Source of the DNA: Alphaproteobacteria bacterium
GTDB taxonomy: Bacteria > Pseudomonadota > Alphaproteobacteria > ATCC43930 > CGMCC-115725
Direction of reading: 5' to 3'
Length of the DNA stretch: 11,885 nt
Assembly (NCBI GenBank): GCA_030040495.1
Contig: JASHTP010000262.1
Span: 1-11,885, forward strand
Shown: piece by piece, positions 9,939 to 11,885 of the stretch
Layout: each line of letters begins with the position of its first letter
Numbering within the stretch: position 1 is the first letter of the stretch
Made by a program: the position numbers and the translations under genes
Notes under the pieces: generated by a model
What the model was told of the DNA's origin: nothing
The model's input: only the letters and a program-made list of their open reading frames with translations
Database searches by the model: none

Positions 9939-10594
9939 TGAAGGAGCGACCGCCGCGCCCGCGCGCGCTGCTCTTCGACTGGGACAACACGCTGGTCGAC
10001 AGCTGGGAGACCATCCACGAGGCGCTCGTCGTCACCTTCACCGCCATGGGGCAGACGCCCTGGACGCTGCAGGAGACCAAGCTGCGCGTCGCCAAGAGCC
10101 TGCGCGATAGCTTCCCCGTGCTCTTCGGCGCGCGCTGGAACGAGGCGCAGAAGCTCTATCTCGACGCCTTCACCGCCATCCATCTCGAGCGGCTCAAGGC
10201 GGTCGAGGGGGCGGGCGAGATGCTGGCGACGCTCGCCGGCTCCGACTTCTATCTCGGCGTCGTCAGCAACAAGACCGGCGCGGTGCTGCGCCGCGAGGCC
10301 GAGCATCTCGCCTGGACGCCGCATTTCAAGCGGCTGGTCGGCGCCGGCGACGCCCGGCTCGACAAGCCGCACGCGGCGCCGGTACTGCTGGCGCTCGAAG
10401 GCAGCGGCATCGCCTGCGCCGAGACCTGGTATGTCGGCGACACCGCGCTCGACATGGAATGCGCCCGCAACGCCGGCTGCCGCGGCGTGCTGCTGGGGGC
10501 GCGCGCGCTCGAAGAGGAAAGCTTCGCCCGCTTTCCTCCCGACCTGCACATCGCCGATTGCGCGGAACTCGCGCGGCTCGTCAGGGGGTTGTGA
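9935..10594 (+). CDS. HAD-superfamily hydrolase, phosphoglycolate phosphatase-like
   Basis: This 219-residue soluble protein has all four HAD motifs: motif I DWDNTLVDS (15-23, nucleophile Asp15 and acid/base Asp17), motif II VVSNK (109-113, Ser111), motif III Lys144 (DKPHAAP), and motif IV GDTALDME (168-175, Asp169 and Asp173). The helical cap between motifs I and II (about 25-95) is typical of the phosphoglycolate phosphatase/beta-phosphoglucomutase subgroup. It should act as a Mg-dependent phosphatase on a small phosphorylated metabolite, which the sequence does not identify. The start overlaps the aminotransferase stop; a second in-frame ATG three bases later (9938) is equally possible. 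Coupling to the upstream gene suggests one transcript ending before the hfq leader. Confidence 0.9.
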   Translation: MMKERPPRPRALLFDWDNTLVDSWETIHEALVVTFTAMGQTPWTLQETKLRVAKSLRDSFPVLFGARWNEAQKLYLDAFTAIHLERLKAVEGAGEMLATLAGSDFYLGVVSNKTGAVLRREAEHLAWTPHFKRLVGAGDARLDKPHAAPVLLALEGSGIACAETWYVGDTALDMECARNAGCRGVLLGARALEEESFARFPPDLHIADCAELARLVRGL

Positions 10595-10617
10595 TTTCCT
10601 CGCCGTCGCCAATTTGT

Positions 10618-10623
10618 TAGACT
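10618..10623 (+). promoter_or_regulatory. Possible hfq -10 element
   Basis: TAGACT, within TTGTTAGACT, is the best -10-like hexamer in the 120-bp gap before hfq and would start transcription near 10630. The expected -35 position (about 10595-10600, TTTCCT) is a poor match, so the promoter call is weak. Confidence 0.25.
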
Positions 10624-10629
10624 CGCGGC

Positions 10630-10670
10630 GAGCGCATGAGGCTTTACCCTCATCGGGGAGGGTATCGCTC
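10630..10670 (+). promoter_or_regulatory. hfq leader with two mutually exclusive hairpins
   Basis: ATGAGG (10636-10641) pairs perfectly with CCTCAT (10648-10653). TACCCTC (10645-10651) pairs perfectly with GAGGGTA (10658-10664). The two stems share 10648-10651 and cannot both form. GAGCG (10630-10634) and CGCTC (10666-10670) can close the whole unit. The arrangement resembles an attenuator or switching leader, but I do not recognise a known riboswitch, and no T-run follows the second stem. Confidence 0.45.
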
Positions 10671-10701
10671 ACTAGGCTCCGACCGACCTTAAGAACTGAA
10701 T

Positions 10702-10714
10702 AAGGGGAAGCCCC
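10702..10714 (+). promoter_or_regulatory. hfq ribosome binding site inside a small hairpin
   Basis: The strong Shine-Dalgarno sequence AAGGGGA (10702-10708) lies 6 nt before the hfq ATG. Its four Gs (10704-10707) can pair with CCCC (10711-10714) directly before the start codon, across the three-base loop AAG. This would partly hide the ribosome binding site and could serve translational autocontrol. Confidence 0.6.
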
Positions 10715-10966
10715 ATGTCGTCGGAAAAATCACAAAATGTTCAGGACGTATTTCTAAATCACGTCCGGAAGAACAAGACTCCGGTTACGGTCTTTCTCGT
10801 GAACGGTGTAAAACTCCAAGGTATTATTACCTGGTTCGATAATTTCTGCGTCTTGCTCCGCCGCGATGCGCACTCTCAGCTCGTCTACAAGCACGCGATT
10901 TCGACTGTAATGCCGGCGCAGCCGATCCAACTCTTCGAGCCGGGTAAGGAAGGCGAAGAAGCCTGA
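10715..10966 (+). CDS. hfq: RNA chaperone Hfq
   Basis: This 83-residue Sm-like protein forms a hexameric ring that helps small RNAs pair with mRNAs. The Sm1 region (about 24-48, VFLVNGVKLQGIITWFDNF) and the Sm2 motif YKHAIST (58-64) are textbook. The N-terminal NVQDVFLNHVRK (8-19) matches the proximal-face helix, and the short acidic tail ends EGEEA. The length is typical of alphaproteobacterial Hfq. The start is fixed by the strong AAGGGGA ribosome binding site. Codon use differs from the neighbours: the first half has many A/T-ending codons (for example AAA, GTA, ATT, AAT), where flanking genes almost always end in G or C. This may reflect high expression and an open mRNA start. hflX follows 10 bp downstream, the usual hfq-hflX pairing. 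Confidence 0.98.
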   Translation: MSSEKSQNVQDVFLNHVRKNKTPVTVFLVNGVKLQGIITWFDNFCVLLRRDAHSQLVYKHAISTVMPAQPIQLFEPGKEGEEA

Positions 10967-10976
10967 GCCCGCGCTG

Positions 10977-11885
10977 ATGGAAGTGCCGCGGGACGGACAG
11001 AGCGTCTCGACCGGCCGCTGCCTGGTGCTTCATCCGATGCTGCGGCTGGCGCCGAGCGCGCCGGACGAGGCCGCGCGCTCGCCCGAAGCGCGGCTCGACG
11101 AGGCGATCGGGCTTGCCCGCGCCATCCATCTCGAAGTCGTCGAGGCGGCCGTGGTCAGAGTGAGCCGCTGGCGTCCGGCGACGCTGATCGGCTCCGGCGC
11201 AGTCGAGGCCTATGCCGCCACGATCCGCGACAAGGAGATCGCCGTCGCCGTCATCGACGGGACGGTGACTCCGGTGCAGCAGCGCAATCTCGAGCGCCAG
11301 TGGAAGTGCAAGGTCATCGACCGCACCGGGCTCATCCTCGAGATCTTCGGCGCCCGGGCGCGCACCCGCGAAGGCCAGCTCCAGGTCGAGCTCGCGGCGC
11401 TCAGCTACCAGCGCTCGCGGCTGGTGCGTTCCTGGACCCATCTCGAGCGCCAGCGCGGCGGCTTCGGCTTCCTTGGCGGCCCCGGCGAAAGCCAGCTCGA
11501 GATCGACCGAAGGCTGATCGGCGAGCGCATCGCCAGGCTGAAGCGCGAGCTCGAGGGGGTGAAGCGCACGCGCGCGCTGCATCGCGGCGCGCGCAAGCGC
11601 GTGCCCTATCCGGTGGTGGCGCTGGTGGGCTACACCAATGCCGGCAAGTCGACCTTGTTCAACCGGCTAACGCGCGCGGCGGTGGTCGCCGAGGACAAGC
11701 TCTTTGCCACGCTCGACCCCACCATGCGCCGCCTGCCGCTGCCGTCGGGGCGCCAGGCCATTCTGTCGGACACGGTGGGCTTCGTCTCTGACCTGCCCAC
11801 CCATCTCGTCGCCGCCTTCCGCGCCACGCTCGAAGAGGTGACCGAGGCCGATCTCGTCGTCCATGTCCGCGACGTGCACCACCCC
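10977..11885 (+). CDS. hflX: Ribosome-associated GTPase HflX, 3' end outside the window
   Basis: The frame is open from ATG 10977 to the last base, giving 303 residues of a protein that in this family is usually about 430-450 long, so the C-terminal part is missing. HflX binds the 50S subunit and splits stalled ribosomes using GTP. The N-terminal domain shows RPATLIGSG (66-74), TPVQQRNLE (98-106) and DRTGLILEIFGARARTREG (115-133). The glycine-rich linker GGFGFLGGPGE (161-171) precedes the GTPase domain, with G1 GYTNAGKST (218-226), the LFATLDPT switch region (242-249) and G3 DTVGF (265-269). All match the family closely. ATG 10977 lies 10 bp after hfq and has only a weak ribosome binding site, so translation may depend on hfq. 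The upstream end is otherwise complete. Confidence 0.97.
   Translation, partial: MEVPRDGQSVSTGRCLVLHPMLRLAPSAPDEAARSPEARLDEAIGLARAIHLEVVEAAVVRVSRWRPATLIGSGAVEAYAATIRDKEIAVAVIDGTVTPVQQRNLERQWKCKVIDRTGLILEIFGARARTREGQLQVELAALSYQRSRLVRSWTHLERQRGGFGFLGGPGESQLEIDRRLIGERIARLKRELEGVKRTRALHRGARKRVPYPVVALVGYTNAGKSTLFNRLTRAAVVAEDKLFATLDPTMRRLPLPSGRQAILSDTVGFVSDLPTHLVAAFRATLEEVTEADLVVHVRDVHHP

Noticed and set aside
11300..11791. A 163-codon frame inside hflX
   Set aside because: It is an out-of-frame shadow; the true HflX frame from 10977 has all conserved GTPase motifs.

Overview
The window is about 70% GC and gene-dense, and all supported genes lie on the + strand. The order is dusB(nifR3)-ntrB-ntrC, ntrY-ntrX, then a D-amino-acid aminotransferase-like gene, a HAD phosphatase, hfq and hflX. 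This is the classic alphaproteobacterial nitrogen-regulation cluster. The layout and base composition suggest a high-GC alphaproteobacterium, possibly Rhodospirillales or a relative. That placement is inferred from gene order and protein motifs, not from a tree.

Layout: the C-terminal end of a membrane protein (1-117, CcsA/YpjD-like) is followed by a 113-bp gap with a candidate promoter. Next comes a tightly coupled operon, dusB-ntrB-ntrC (231-3777), with ATGA overlaps at both junctions. A 499-bp gene-free stretch (3778-4276) holds a long bulged palindrome with a nested hairpin, a cluster of four further hairpins, and candidate promoter elements for ntrY. The second two-component pair, ntrY-ntrX (4277-7913), overlaps by 11 bp and is followed after 2 bp by a DUF2252-type kinase-fold-like protein (7916-8995). 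A short GC hairpin and a TATAGT promoter separate this from an aminotransferase and HAD pair (9078-10594, ATGA overlap). A 120-bp leader with two mutually exclusive hairpins precedes hfq (10715-10966), and hflX follows 10 bp later and runs off the window end.

How the genes work together: NtrB/NtrC is the soluble nitrogen sensor and sigma54 activator pair that responds through PII. NtrY/NtrX is the membrane-bound paralogous pair, and its NtrX lacks the sigma54-contacting GAFTGA loop. Hfq and HflX provide RNA-chaperone and ribosome-rescue functions. DusB is a tRNA-modifying enzyme that is often the first gene of this operon.

The core genes are ordinary. The parts most worth a second look are the structured ntrC-ntrY intergenic region, the alternative hairpins and sequestered ribosome binding site in the hfq leader, and the DUF2252 protein, whose kinase-like motifs appear in permuted order. 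I see no CRISPR array, tRNA, rRNA, transposase or complete mobile element.
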